NCBI GenBank assembly: GCA_963735025.1
Contig: CAVTJG010000009.1
Coordinates: 1,736,001 to 1,800,000 of the forward strand
Length of the DNA: 64,000 bases
Reading direction: 5' to 3'
DNA from: JAABRB01 sp963735025
GTDB lineage: Bacteria > Pseudomonadota > Gammaproteobacteria > Burkholderiales > SG8-39
Shown here: positions 42,612-52,598 of the stretch, piece after piece
Layout of the letters: each line of letters opens with the position of its first letter
Position numbering within the stretch: the first letter of the stretch is position 1
Translations under genes and position numbers: made by a program
Notes under the pieces: model-generated
Seen by the model: only the letters and a program-made list of their open reading frames with translations
What the model was told of the DNA's origin: nothing
The model's database searches: none

Positions 42612-44193
42612 CTATCTCAAGTGCGGGCCGCCGATCAGGTTCTGGCTGATGTACTGCTGGCGGTAGGTCTCGAACGGCACCTTGTCGGCCGCCTCGATGC
42701 TGCGCTGCGTGGCGATCGATTCGTCGGTCATGTGCGCATATCGCGATTCAATTTCCTGCGTGAAAGGCAGATCCAGCAACGCGTCCCGGTGCCGCATGGA
42801 TTGCGTTCTGCCGAACTGGACGTAGGAGTTTGCATGGCTCTCGGCCATCTGGTGCAATATCTGCGCGGACGGCACGCGCGCCGGATCGCCGAGCGCGGAC
42901 GCGCGCTTCGGCGAGTGCCGCCACGTAGGACGACCCGCCGTGGGCAGTGTCGAGCGCGGCGGCGATCGACTCGCTTGCGTCGAGCACTGCGAAACCTCGT
43001 TCCCTGAGGGTCGTCCCGGGGCCGCGTTCGACGAGTTGCAGCGCCGCGTCGCGTCCGCTCTCGGCGACCCGCTGCCGGTCGTAAGTGATCGCGGAGACTT
43101 CCTCGGGCGTGTCGGGGGGACTGTCGTCGAGGAGGCAGTAGAGCAGGAACACGTCGAGAAAGCGCATCGTCTCCGCGGCGATGCCGACCGGGGAGAAGGG
43201 ATCGAGATCCATCAGCCGGACCTCGACATACTCTACGCCGCGCTCGCCCAGCGCGTGCAGCGGCCGCTCGCCCCGGCCGATGTGGCGTTTCGGACGGACG
43301 GTGCCGTAAAATTCGTTCTCGATCTGCAGCAGGCTGGTGGACAGCTGGCGATACTCGTTTCCGTCCCGGATGCCGATGGCTTCGTAGGGCGGATACGGCT
43401 CGGTGAGCGCGCCGTGCAACGACTGCGCGTAGCTTCCGAGGCCGTTGTAGCTCACGCCGAGCGTCGCCTGCGCATCGCTCTGGTAGCCGAGCGGACCCAT
43501 GCGCAGCGACGTCGCGTGCGGCAGATACATCGTTCCGGGCGTCAGTTCCTGCAGCCGATGGGCACGGCCGGCGACGAAGGTGCTGCACACGGTGGGCGAC
43601 GCGCCGAAGAGATAGAGCAGCAGCCACGAGTGCCTGCGGAAATTTCGCATCAGGGCGAAGTACGCCGCGTCCTGGAAGAATTCCGTCGCGACACTTCCTC
43701 CGGCGACCTTGCGCAGCAGCGGCCACGCCGCTTCCGGCAGCGAGAAGTTGTAGTGCACGCCGGAGATGGTCTGCATGCGCCGGCCATAGCGATGGCCGAG
43801 TCCGAGCCGGTACACGGTCTTGGTGCGGCCGACGTTCGACGAGCCGTACTGGCCAATGGGAATCGCGTCGTCCGCAGGCAGGCCGCAGGGCATGCTTGCG
43901 CACCAGAGCATCTCGTCGCCGATCGCTCGATACACGACCTGGTGGATCTGCTCGAGCTCTGCGATGCACGCACCCACATCGGTGTGCACGCCGGTGATCA
44001 ACTCGAGCTGCGACTCGCTGAAGTCGGTGGTGATGTGCGGATGCGTGAGCGCCGACCCGAGACCCGCAGGGTGGGGCGTCGTGGCCAGCTTGCCATTCGC
44101 CTGCACGCGCAGGCTCTCCTTCTCGATGCCGCGCCGGATGCCCTTCAGCACCTCGGGAGGCAGCGCATTCAGCCGTTTCTCGATGCCGCTCAA
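42612..44193 (-). pseudogene. gshA: Glutamate-cysteine ligase GshA, interrupted by one frameshift
   Basis: This enzyme makes gamma-glutamylcysteine, the first step of glutathione synthesis. The first segment (44193 to about 42900) has the E. coli-type features GIEKESLRV, ITTDFSESQLEL, QTISGVHYNFSLPE and SSLRMGPLGYQ-like motifs. Near 42895 the frame breaks. The conserved end (SALGDPARVPSAQILHQM and DESIATQR, stop at 42612) continues in another frame. Joined, it is about 525 residues, the usual size. Without correction the frame runs into arginine-rich nonsense. An essential-type gene broken once suggests sequence error. Confidence 0.88.
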
Positions 44194-44262
44194 ACGGCGA
44201 CTCCTTCGATCGAAGGGGGTTAGAGTAGCAGACCCGCGTGTTCCGAACGTGCGTGCGCCGCC

Positions 44263-45414
44263 TCAAAGGCGATGCAGCTGGAAGTGCAGCGTCACCCCGA
44301 GCGCGGTGAAGAGCAGACCGAAGCCGGCGATCATCCACGGATAGCCGAATGCGGCCACCCCGGCGCCCATGAGCGCGGCGCCCACGGCCTGGCCGGAGGC
44401 CCAGAACATCGAGAATTGCGAGAACCCCGTCGCGCGCGACTGCGGTGCCATCTCGGCCGCCTTCACCTGCAGGGTGTTGTGCACCATGTAAAAGGAGAAC
44501 CCCACGCCGATGGTGCACACCATGACGAGTGGCCAGACGGGCACGAGGACCACTGCCACGTAGCAGACGCCGCCGAGCAGCCCGCCGACCAGGACGCAGC
44601 CCCTTTGCCCGAGCCGCGGCAGGACCCAGTGCACCGTCGCGATGTAGATCAGTCCGCCGAGCCCGAACCCCATCAGCAGCACGCCGATGAGAGTGTAGGG
44701 AAGCTCGAATTTCGACCTCAGCATCGCGCCGAGGAAGGAGAACGCCCCGAAGAAGAAGACCATTTCCAGAAACACCGCGCCGAGCACTGCGCGCGTCTTC
44801 GGGAGCTTCAGGAGGGCGAGGTGCACGGCAGGGGAAAACAGCGGGCCGGTCGCGCGGGGCCCGGAAACCCATTCCGCGCGCGTGCGCAGAAAAAGGACCA
44901 GGCCGACGGCCGCAAACACTGCTCCGAGCAGGACGAACGTCGCGCGCCAGCCCGCGAGATCAGTCAGTGCGCCGCCGACCAAGGGGCCGAGAGATTGGCC
45001 GATGATCGTGCCCGAAATGAAGCGTGCGATGACGAGCTGCCGCCGCTCGGCCGAGACCGTATCCGCGACGTACGCCATGCCAAGGGTCATGGTGGCCGAG
45101 ACGAAGAGCCCCGTGGCGAACCGCCACGCGATCAGCGCGGAGAGGCTGCCTGCGAATGCGCAGCCGAGCGATGCGAGCGTCGCGAAGGCCATCATGATCG
45201 TCACCACCCGCAGCTTTCCGTAGCGGTCGCCGAGCGGGCCATGGAAGTACTGCGCCCCCGCCTGCGCCAGCGCAAATGCGGTGATCACCGCGGCTGTCGC
45301 CGGGACGGTCGTGCCGAAATCGCTCGCGAGCCGAGGCAGCATCGGCTCGACGACGCGCATGGCGATGCCGGTGTTGGCCGCGGCGATCGCGAGGAGAACG
45401 ATGGTTTCCTTCAC
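44263..45414 (-). CDS. MFS transporter, drug-efflux-like
   Basis: This 383-residue transporter has about 12 helices. The conserved segment GPLGDRYGKLRVVTIMM between helices 2 and 3 is the MFS A motif, and RFATGLFVSATMTLGMAY follows. It resembles the DHA1-like multidrug or sugar efflux group. It starts at a GTG with no visible ribosome site. An inverted repeat TTAACA-GTG-TGTTAA begins right at the start codon on the upstream side. Substrate unknown. Confidence 0.85.
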   Translation of the reverse strand: MKETIVLLAIAAANTGIAMRVVEPMLPRLASDFGTTVPATAAVITAFALAQAGAQYFHGPLGDRYGKLRVVTIMMAFATLASLGCAFAGSLSALIAWRFATGLFVSATMTLGMAYVADTVSAERRQLVIARFISGTIIGQSLGPLVGGALTDLAGWRATFVLLGAVFAAVGLVLFLRTRAEWVSGPRATGPLFSPAVHLALLKLPKTRAVLGAVFLEMVFFFGAFSFLGAMLRSKFELPYTLIGVLLMGFGLGGLIYIATVHWVLPRLGQRGCVLVGGLLGGVCYVAVVLVPVWPLVMVCTIGVGFSFYMVHNTLQVKAAEMAPQSRATGFSQFSMFWASGQAVGAALMGAGVAAFGYPWMIAGFGLLFTALGVTLHFQLHRL

Positions 45415-45429
45415 TTAACAGTGTGTTAA
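45415..45429. promoter_or_regulatory. Inverted repeat at the MFS gene start
   Basis: TTAACAGTGTGTTAA has 6-bp inverted arms with a 3-bp spacer and abuts the GTG start. It replaces the expected ribosome site, so it could be an operator on a leaderless or poorly translated gene. Confidence 0.4.
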
Positions 45430-45447
45430 ATAACCCGGTGCATGCCC

Positions 45448-45558
45448 ACAAGGGGATATACAAGGGGCTTGCCCCTTGTTCGTTCCGGGGGATTTACAAG
45501 GGGCAGGAAGGGGTGAGGGGGCCCCTTCCATTCCCCCTCGGCCCCCTTGTTCGTGCGC
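45448..45558. repeat. Family D hairpin repeat, copy 2 (inverted)
   Basis: This copy contains ACAAGGGGCTTGCCCCTTGT, GTTCGTTC, a TTTACAAGGGG unit, GGGGGCCCC and a final CCCCCTTGTTCGTGC, which are the reverse complement of elements at 21850-21920 plus an insertion of about 35 bp. The remainder of the 398-bp gap before moxR shows no gene. Confidence 0.75.
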
Positions 45559-45812
45559 CCGGGGTTTGTCCCGTGCACTGATCCCGTCGATCGAAACCGC
45601 AGCGCCACGCATTCTTCAACAGCCTGTTATGGGGAAATTTGCACGGAACGCCCGCGAGTGTAGCCGGTCATGCGCCAAGCTTCGAAGTATGCTGCTTGAA
45701 TTGCGCAGTGACGCCAGGGCCGGGGATCTCCAAAAACGCTCGTGCCATAGTGCTATTGTCGATATTGGCGAGCGCGCATCCGAGACCCGTTCCAATCCAG
45801 ACCCCACGGCCC

Positions 45813-46751
45813 ATGAATCAGGCCATCCAGCCGCCGCTCGCACGCATTCCGGTCCAGGTCGGCACGGTGATGCGCGGCCAGGCGGGCGTCATCCGCAAGC
45901 TGATTGCCGCGTGGATTGCAGGCGTCCACGTGCTGCTGGAGGATTTTCCGGGAACCGGTAAGACGACCCTGGCCAAGGCACTCGCGCGCAGCGTCGATGC
46001 GAAATTTGCGCGCATCCAGTTCACGCCCGACCTACTGCCGAGCGACATCGTGGGCGTCTCCATCTACGACCAGGCCGAGCAGGTCTTCCGGTTTCACGAG
46101 GGGCCGGTTTTCGCGAACGTCGTGCTTGCCGACGAGATCAATCGCGCCTCCCCGCGCACACAGTCCGCGCTTCTCGAGGCGATGGCGGAGATGCAGGTGA
46201 CGGTGGACGGGAGGCGGCTGGTGCTGCCGGATCCCTACTTCGTGATCGCCACCCAGAATCCGGTCGAGTCCCACGGCACCTATCCGTTGCCCGAGGCGCA
46301 GCTCGACCGGTTCGGCGTGCGGCTGAGCCTGGGGTACGTCTCGGCAGAGGAGGAGGCGCGCATGCTCGGCTACTCGGCCGCGGACCATCCGGTCGATACG
46401 CTGGTGCCCTGCGCGACACTCGACGATCTGCGCGTCGCGCGCGCGGCGGCGTCCCGCGTCACGGTTGCGGACGCGCTTCGGCAATACATCGTGGCGCTCG
46501 TGGCGGGCACCCGGCAACGCGCCGAGATCCGCATGGGCGCGAGCCCGCGCGGCTCGATCACGATTTTTCAGCTGGCACGCGCACTCGCGCTCGTCGACGG
46601 GTTGGACTACGTCACCCCCGACCACGTGCAGAGTATCGCCGTGGATGTGCTTGCGCATCGCCTTGCGCTGGATCCGCAGGCGCATTACTCGGGCGCTTCC
46701 GCGAGCGAGCTGGTGCGCGAGATCGTCGCGGCAACGCCCGTCCCGGTGTAG
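45813..46751 (+). CDS. MoxR-family AAA+ ATPase
   Basis: This 312-residue AAA+ ATPase is of the MoxR family. The Walker A motif is DFPGTGKTTLAKALA (about 46-60), the Walker B is VVLADEINRASPRTQSALLE (about 104-123), and the sensor 1 region is IATQNPVESHGTYPLPEAQ. MoxR proteins act as chaperones for cofactor insertion or envelope complexes. Here the gene is followed by DUF58 and transglutaminase genes, the common three-gene set. The ATG at 45813 opens the conserved region. Confidence 0.92.
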   Translation: MNQAIQPPLARIPVQVGTVMRGQAGVIRKLIAAWIAGVHVLLEDFPGTGKTTLAKALARSVDAKFARIQFTPDLLPSDIVGVSIYDQAEQVFRFHEGPVFANVVLADEINRASPRTQSALLEAMAEMQVTVDGRRLVLPDPYFVIATQNPVESHGTYPLPEAQLDRFGVRLSLGYVSAEEEARMLGYSAADHPVDTLVPCATLDDLRVARAAASRVTVADALRQYIVALVAGTRQRAEIRMGASPRGSITIFQLARALALVDGLDYVTPDHVQSIAVDVLAHRLALDPQAHYSGASASELVREIVAATPVPV

Positions 46752-46761
46752 CGCACCCGTC

Positions 46762-48089
46762 GTGCGGCTCCTGGGTCTGTTTCGCAGGATCTTCCGGCTC
46801 AGCCGCTGGTTTCAGCGGCGCGTGACACCTACCGGATTTCTCATTGCAACGGCCGGATTCGCAGCGGGCCTGCTCGGTGTGGACACGCGTCTCTCGCTGG
46901 CCCACCTCGTGTTCGCCGTCGGACTCAGCCTGATGCTGGTCGGCTTCATCGGACGCGGCCGGTTGTCGCCGGCGCTGGAGATCGTCCGGCGCCTCCCGCG
47001 CTTCGTTACGGTGGGAAATCCGGTGCGCTATGTCGTGACGCTGCGCAACGCCTCGGTGCGCGCGCTGGACGGGCTCACCATCGAGGAGCGATTGCACCAG
47101 CCTTTTCCGGATGCGGCAGCCTTCGCGCGGCGGCGCACGCGCGCATCGAACTGGTTCGACCGGGCGGTCGGGTATCCGGACTGGATAGACTGGTTGCGGC
47201 GCTTGCGCGGCGTTGCGGTGTCGCCCGTGGATGTTCCCGCGCTCGAGCCCGGCCAGTCGGCCGAGTTGACGTTCTCGCTCGAGCCGCTGCATCGCGGCGT
47301 GGCGTTCTTCGAAGGTTTCGCGGTGACGCGCTGCGATCCGCTCGGGCTATGGCGGGCGATATTCGACACGCCCGGAGCAGAGGCGCTCGTCGTGCTGCCG
47401 CAGATCCATCCGGTCGAATGGCCGGTGTTCAGCGGAAGTCGACACTACCAGCCGGGTGGCATTTCGCAGGCATCGCGGGTCGGCGACTCGGAGGAGTTCC
47501 GCTCGCTGCGCGATTACCGGCCGGGCGATCCGCTGCGCGCAATCCACTGGCGCAGCTGGGCGCGCACCGGCCGGCCGGTCGTGAAGGAGCACCAGGAGGA
47601 GTACTTCACGCGGCACGCGCTGGTGCTGGACACCGCGGCTGCGGCCACGATGGACGAGGCATTCGAGAATGCGGTCTCGATCGCCGCATCGTTCGCGGTG
47701 GCCAGTCGTGGCGAGGACTCGCTGCTCGACCTGCTGTTCGTCGGCGGTGACGCCCACCGCATCACGGTAGGTCGCGGCCTCGGCACCACCGACACGCTGC
47801 TGCGCGTGCTCGCTACGGTCAGACCTTCTCCGCCGGAGAGCTTCGCGCTGCTCGCCCATCGCTGACCGCTCATGCTCCCGCGATCAGCAGCGCGATCCTG
47901 GTGCTGCAGACCTGGGACGAACCGCGTGCCCGGCTGGTCGCGACGCTGCAGAGTTTGCGCATCGGCGTCCGGGCATATGTCGTTGCCGACACCATCCCGG
48001 ACTCGTCCATCGTGGCGAATCCCGCTGTTCCCCCGGAAGTGCGCTGGGTCCGGACCGGCGCGGTGCGCGAGGCGCTTGCACGGCCGTGA
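46762..48089 (+). pseudogene. DUF58-domain membrane protein, one frameshift near the 3' end
   Basis: The intact part (46762-47865) encodes about 367 residues. Two membrane helices lie at about 25-65, and the DUF58/vWA-like core includes EEFRSLRDYRPGDPLRAIHW, the family signature. A stop at 47865 interrupts it. Shifting frame near 47862 continues as ISSAILVLQTWDEPRARLV and ends at 48089, where a GTG overlap starts the transglutaminase gene. Joined, it has a normal length of about 440 residues. It starts at a GTG 10 bp after moxR and is part of the moxR operon. Confidence 0.8.
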
Positions 48090-50049
48090 AGCCGCCGCGC
48101 TTTCTGCTGGGTCTCGCGCTCGCGCTGTGGGGCTCCTGCGCCGAGGTGCTGTGGCTGGGCTTGCTGCTCGGGGCGCTCGTCGAGGGTCTGCTCGCCGCGA
48201 ATCTGCGACGCGCATTTTCCACCGCAGACTTCAATCGCGTGGCCGATCTCGCCACCCTGCTCTCGATTGGCGCAATCGGCTACTTCGCCGCGACGCGCGG
48301 GATGTCGGAGGGCGTGCTGCGCGCCGTCATCTGGTTTCCGGTGATGGTTCTGCCGGTGCTGCTCGCGCAGATCGTCTCGGACGTCGGCCATCTGAGACTG
48401 CGGAACCTCTTCTACTCCCTGCGCAAGAGCGATCTGCCGGAGGCCGACCGGCCGATCGACATCGCCTTTCCGTATTTCGCGCTCTGCATGGTATCGGCGA
48501 GCATCGCCATCAATACCTACGAGATGTTCCTGCCGGTCGCGGCGCTGCTGATTTCGGCTACGCGCTTTTCTCCGTGCGGGCGCGCGGCCGCGCGAGCTGG
48601 GTCTGGGCGCTCGCGCTGGCGATTGCGCTCGCGATCGGAACCGGGACGTCGCTGGGAATGAATCGCCTGCAGCTCGCGCTCGAGGACATCGCCTTCGAGT
48701 GGCTGTCGGCTGTCGAGCAGGACCCCTACCGTGCCGCGACGCGCATCGGCGACGTCGGGCGCATCAAACTCTCCGACCAGATCGTCTGGCGCGTCCGCAC
48801 CGAAACCATGGACTCGCCACCGAACTGCTGCTCTTCGAGGCGGCTTACACGTTCTTCGACGGCAGCGCCTGGCGTGCCCCCGTCGAGCGTTTCACGCAGC
48901 TCGGTGCGCCCGCGCAGGGCCAGACCTGGACATTGGGCGCGCCTGCCGGACGACTCGACTACATCGAAGTAAGTGGCCATGTGGACGGGAGCGGCGCGAT
49001 CCTGGCATTGCCGTCCGGGACGCGTTCGGTAGCCGGGCTTGCGGCAAACAGTGTCGCGCGGAATTCGCTCGGTTCGGTGAAAGTGGCGGATACCGCGCCC
49101 TATCTCAAGTTCGACGTGGCCTACGCGCCCGGCGAAATCCTGCAACCGGCGCCGACGGCGGCGGACTTGAGCGTGCCGCGGCCCCTCGAGCCGCTGTTCT
49201 TCCAGGTCCGGCGCCGGATGGCACCATCCATCGGAAACGCGCGCGCAGTCCGTGGCCGCTGTGCGCAAATTCTTCCGCGAAGATTTCCGCTATAGCCTCT
49301 ATCTGGGCGACCGGCGCGGCGGCAAGAGCCTCAGCGATTTCCTGCTCGACTCGCGCGCCGGACACTGCGAGTATTTCGCCACCGCGACCACGTTGCTCTT
49401 GCGCAGCCTCGGCGTTCCCGCGCGCTACGTCGTGGGCTATTCCGTGCAGGAATTCGGCGCGATCGACGAGCTGTACCTGGTGCGCAAGCGTCACGCCCAT
49501 GCCTGGACGCAGGCATATGTCGACGGTGCATGGGTGGTCGTGGACACGACACCTGCAATCTGGGCGGAGGCCGAGGCGCAGAACTCGGGACTGCTCACGC
49601 CGATCTACGATCGCATCTCCTGGCTCTGGGCACGCTTCAGCGAATGGCGCACTGGCGAGCGCGAGGACACGGGAGGCTGGGTGCTAGGGGGCGCGCTGTT
49701 GGTGTGCGTGTGGATCTATTTGCGGTTGTTCCGGCGTCCGCGCGCAAGCAGGGCTGCCAGGTCGAAGCGCGCAGCGGCGGAAACTGCCAGAGAGTCCGCA
49801 TATTTCGTGGCCGAGCGCGAGCTCGCGCGCGCGGGTTACCCGCGCCGCCCCGGCGAGACGCCGCTTGCCTGGCTCGGGCGCCTTGCTTCCGATCGCTGCC
49901 CGTACATCAGCGACGCGCTTCGCGCGCTGGTCGACGCGCACTATCAGTATGCCTATCAGCCGGGCGGCAATCGGCCGGGTCTGCAGGCGGAGATGCGGGA
50001 ACTTATGGAGCGCTGGCACGCGGAGACGGGCGTTTTTCAGGCGCGCTGA
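48086..50049 (+). pseudogene. Transglutaminase-like membrane protein (TgpA type), three frameshifts
   Basis: The pieces appear in order in different frames. A membrane-helix N-terminus (48086 to about 48550, with LGLALALWGSCAEV) is followed by VWALALAIALAIGTG to about 48822. The next piece is ELLLFEAAYTFFDGSAW, to about 49215, and then VRKFFREDFRYSL to the stop at 50049. The last piece has the transglutaminase triad: Cys in RAGHCEYFAT, His in RHAHAWTQAY and Asp in VVVDTTPAIW. A membrane helix and a DUF4129-like tail follow. The role would be periplasmic peptide crosslinking or processing with MoxR and DUF58. Many indels in a conserved gene suggest sequence error. Confidence 0.8.
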
Positions 50050-50114
50050 TCGGAACTGGAACGGACGATCTGGCTACGAACCAGGGAGTCGTGGGTTCAA
50101 ATCCTGCCGGGCGC
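50041..50114 (+). tRNA. tRNA-Arg(ACG)-like sequence, possibly degenerate
   Basis: The 3' half is convincing. The anticodon stem TCTGG/CCAGG holds the loop CTACGAA with anticodon ACG. A T-arm with GTGGG-TTCAAAT-CCTGC and an acceptor strand CGGGCGC follow. The 5' half is weaker: GCGCGCT pairs with the acceptor at only five of seven positions, and the D-arm keeps CTGGA but has few stem pairs. The total of 74 nt is right for a tRNA. No CCA is encoded. The first 9 bases overlap the transglutaminase stop. It may be a remnant or att-like fragment rather than a working tRNA. Confidence 0.45.
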
Positions 50115-50301
50115 TTCGTGACATCATCGCGGCGCGCTAATCGACGAATGGGTGGCCGAGTCTGAGCTAGTATTCTGGACGCTTGGCGGGCGGATCCGGC
50201 GAACGGGAGAGGGGTCCTCGAAAGGCATGGCGAGGTTGTCGCAAGGCCGAAGACTCGGATGCTAGGCTTGTTCGAAATCGCAAATTTGGACGCATGGAAG
50301 A

Positions 50302-52248
50302 ATGGCGTCGGGCGAAACCGGTAGCGGCGAGGGCCGCAATGCTCAGAAGGAGGCGTCGAAGCGCGCGCCGCCTCCAACGGCGCACAGCCAATCGTTTGCA
50401 GTTCTCGCCATCGCGGTGCTCGGGGTGGTCTACGGGGACATTGGCACGAGCCCGATCTATGCGCTGCGCGAGTGTTTCGCCGGCAAGAATCCGATTCCCG
50501 TTACCCCCGGCAACGTACTCGGGGTGCTGTCACTGATCTTCTGGACCCTGGTCCTTGTCATCTCGCTCAAGTACATGGTCTATGTGCTGCAGGCAGACAA
50601 CCGTGGCGAGGGCGGAACCTTCGCATTACTTGCACTGCTGCGGCCGGATCGGGATCAGGAACGGCGACGACGTCGCGCCCTCATTCTGCTGGGAATACTC
50701 GGCGCCTCGATGTTATACGGGGGCGCGATGATCACGCCGGCGATCTCGGTGCTAAGCGCGGTGGAGGGCTTGCAGGTCGCGGCTCCCGGATTGCACAGCT
50801 ATGTGATCCCGATCACGGTGGTCATCCTGTTCGCACTGTTCGCGGTGCAGCGCCACGGGACCGCGGCGGTAGGCGCGGTATTCGGGCCGTTGACACTGAT
50901 CTGGTTTGCGGTGCTCGCCTTGCTCGGGGTTCGGGGCATTCTCCAGGCGCCGGAAGTGTTGTGGGCGGTCAATCCGTGGTACGCGATTCAATTCTTCCTT
51001 GCGAACGGCTGGACCGGATACTTCATCCTTTATGCCGTATTTCTGGTCACCACCGGCGGCGAAGCGCTATACGCAGATCTGGGCCATTTCGGTCGCAAGC
51101 CGATCCGCCAAGTGTGGTTTGCCTTCGTCCTTCCAGCGTTGGTCATCAACTACTTCGGCCAGGGCGCGCTGCTGATTGCCGAGCCCTCGGGGAGCGTCCA
51201 TCCCTTCTTTCATCTAGCGCCGTCGTGGGGACTCTATCCTCTGATCCTCCTCGCCACGGCTGCCACCTGCATTGCCTCGCAGGCGGTCATCACGGGCGCC
51301 TTTTCACTCACCAGGCAAGCCGTCCAACTCGGACTGCTGCCGGGCCTTACCGTCGAGCAGACCTCGGCCAAAGCTCGCGGCCAAATCTACATGCCCGCCG
51401 TGAACTGGCTGCTGATGGCGGCTGCGATCGGCCTGGTATTCACGTTCCGGTCTTCGGGAAATCTGGCGGCAGCCTACGGTGTGGCGGTCAACTCCGCCAT
51501 GGCGATCACGACGGTGCTCGCGTTCAACGTGGCGCGCGAGCGTGGTGGCTGGAGCATGCCTGCGGCGCTAGCCTTCCTGCTGGGGTTCCTCGCGATCGAT
51601 CTCGGATTCCTCGGATCCAATCTGCTCAAGATTCCCGACGGTGGCTGGCTGCCGGTGCTGATCGGCCTCGCGTTGTTCACCGTCATGACCACCTGGCGCA
51701 GGGGCGCGAGCCTGCTCGCCGAGCGCATTGCGGATACCACGCCGACGCTGGAAACATTCATGGGGCGCATTGCGGGCGAGCGCATACCACGGGTTCCCGG
51801 CACGGGAGTGTTTTTTACCGGCCGTCTCGACCAGACGCCACCGGCGCTGCAGCAACTGGTGCGCCACACCGGAATCCTGTACGAGCGTGTGCTTCTTCTC
51901 ACCGTGGTCATCGAGCCACTGCCCAAGACCGATCTCGAGGAGCGAATCGAAGTCAAGGACCTCGGTGCCGGGTTTTGCCGCGTGGTGCTGCACTATGGAT
52001 TCATGCAGGGCCCGAATATTCCCTCCGAGCTGGCCACCTCGGCGGCGCTCGGCCTGACAACGGACCTGGATCAAATACACTACCTCATCGGCCACGTCGA
52101 CTTGCTGGCCGGCCGTAAGCTGCGTGGCATGGCCCGCTGGCGAGATCAGCTTTTCGTCGTCATGGCGAGCAACACGCAGGATGCCACTTCTTTCTACCAA
52201 ATCCCGGCGGCCCAGGCGATGAAGGTGGGACTGCAGGTAGGCATCTGA
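50302..52248 (+). CDS. kup: Kup-family potassium transporter (copy 2)
   Basis: This 648-residue K+ uptake protein is of the KUP family. GDIGTSPIYALRECF (about 45-60), ADNRGEGGTFALLALL, INYFGQGALLI and the C-terminal soluble domain are all present. The ATG at 50302 has GGAAG nearby. The N-terminal 30 residues are hydrophilic. It is clearly related to copy 1 at 5764 but differs throughout, so the two are diverged paralogues. No regulator genes are adjacent. The 185 bp between the tRNA-like sequence and this gene show no other gene. Confidence 0.93.
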   Translation: MASGETGSGEGRNAQKEASKRAPPPTAHSQSFAVLAIAVLGVVYGDIGTSPIYALRECFAGKNPIPVTPGNVLGVLSLIFWTLVLVISLKYMVYVLQADNRGEGGTFALLALLRPDRDQERRRRRALILLGILGASMLYGGAMITPAISVLSAVEGLQVAAPGLHSYVIPITVVILFALFAVQRHGTAAVGAVFGPLTLIWFAVLALLGVRGILQAPEVLWAVNPWYAIQFFLANGWTGYFILYAVFLVTTGGEALYADLGHFGRKPIRQVWFAFVLPALVINYFGQGALLIAEPSGSVHPFFHLAPSWGLYPLILLATAATCIASQAVITGAFSLTRQAVQLGLLPGLTVEQTSAKARGQIYMPAVNWLLMAAAIGLVFTFRSSGNLAAAYGVAVNSAMAITTVLAFNVARERGGWSMPAALAFLLGFLAIDLGFLGSNLLKIPDGGWLPVLIGLALFTVMTTWRRGASLLAERIADTTPTLETFMGRIAGERIPRVPGTGVFFTGRLDQTPPALQQLVRHTGILYERVLLLTVVIEPLPKTDLEERIEVKDLGAGFCRVVLHYGFMQGPNIPSELATSAALGLTTDLDQIHYLIGHVDLLAGRKLRGMARWRDQLFVVMASNTQDATSFYQIPAAQAMKVGLQVGI

Positions 52249-52378
52249 GCTCCGGCAAGCGCGCGCCGTCTTCGTACCCGCACTGCGCGAATGTCTGCGT
52301 AGCCAGATCGTAGCCAGTTCCTGCGTTCTGGGTCTCGACTCAACTCATCGAGGCACGGCTTGGAGGGAGGGCGGGCGC

Positions 52379-52585
52379 TTGTTCGGCTACGGGCTGTACC
52401 TGCTGGGCGGCAGGCCGGTGTTCACCTACAACTTCCAGGGCCTCAAGCGGACAAAGTGGGAGGAGCCGGTTGTGGCTCCGGGCATGCACACGATCGAGTT
52501 CGACCTTCTGTACGACGGGCTCGGTGCGGCGCCGCTCGCGTGCAATAACGTGAGCGGCGTCGGCCGCTACCTGGTCAGCCTGTAG
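52379..52585 (+). pseudogene. Remnant of an arylsulfatase C-terminus
   Basis: The frame encodes GYGLYLLGGRPVFTYNF, LKRTKWEEP and APGMHTIEFDLLYDG, which match the C-terminal beta-sheet region of arylsulfatases as I know them. The frame then departs from the family pattern. The catalytic N-terminal sulfatase domain, with its Cys/Ser-x-Pro-x-Arg motif, is absent. No start codon with a ribosome site is convincing. The rest of the 350-bp interval after kup holds nothing recognisable. Confidence 0.65.
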
Positions 52586-52598
52586 GGATCAGGTCGAG

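Noticed and set aside
50147..50170. GGGTGGCCGAGTCTG resembling the 5' end of tRNA-Ser
   Set aside because: No anticodon arm, variable arm or T-arm follows.
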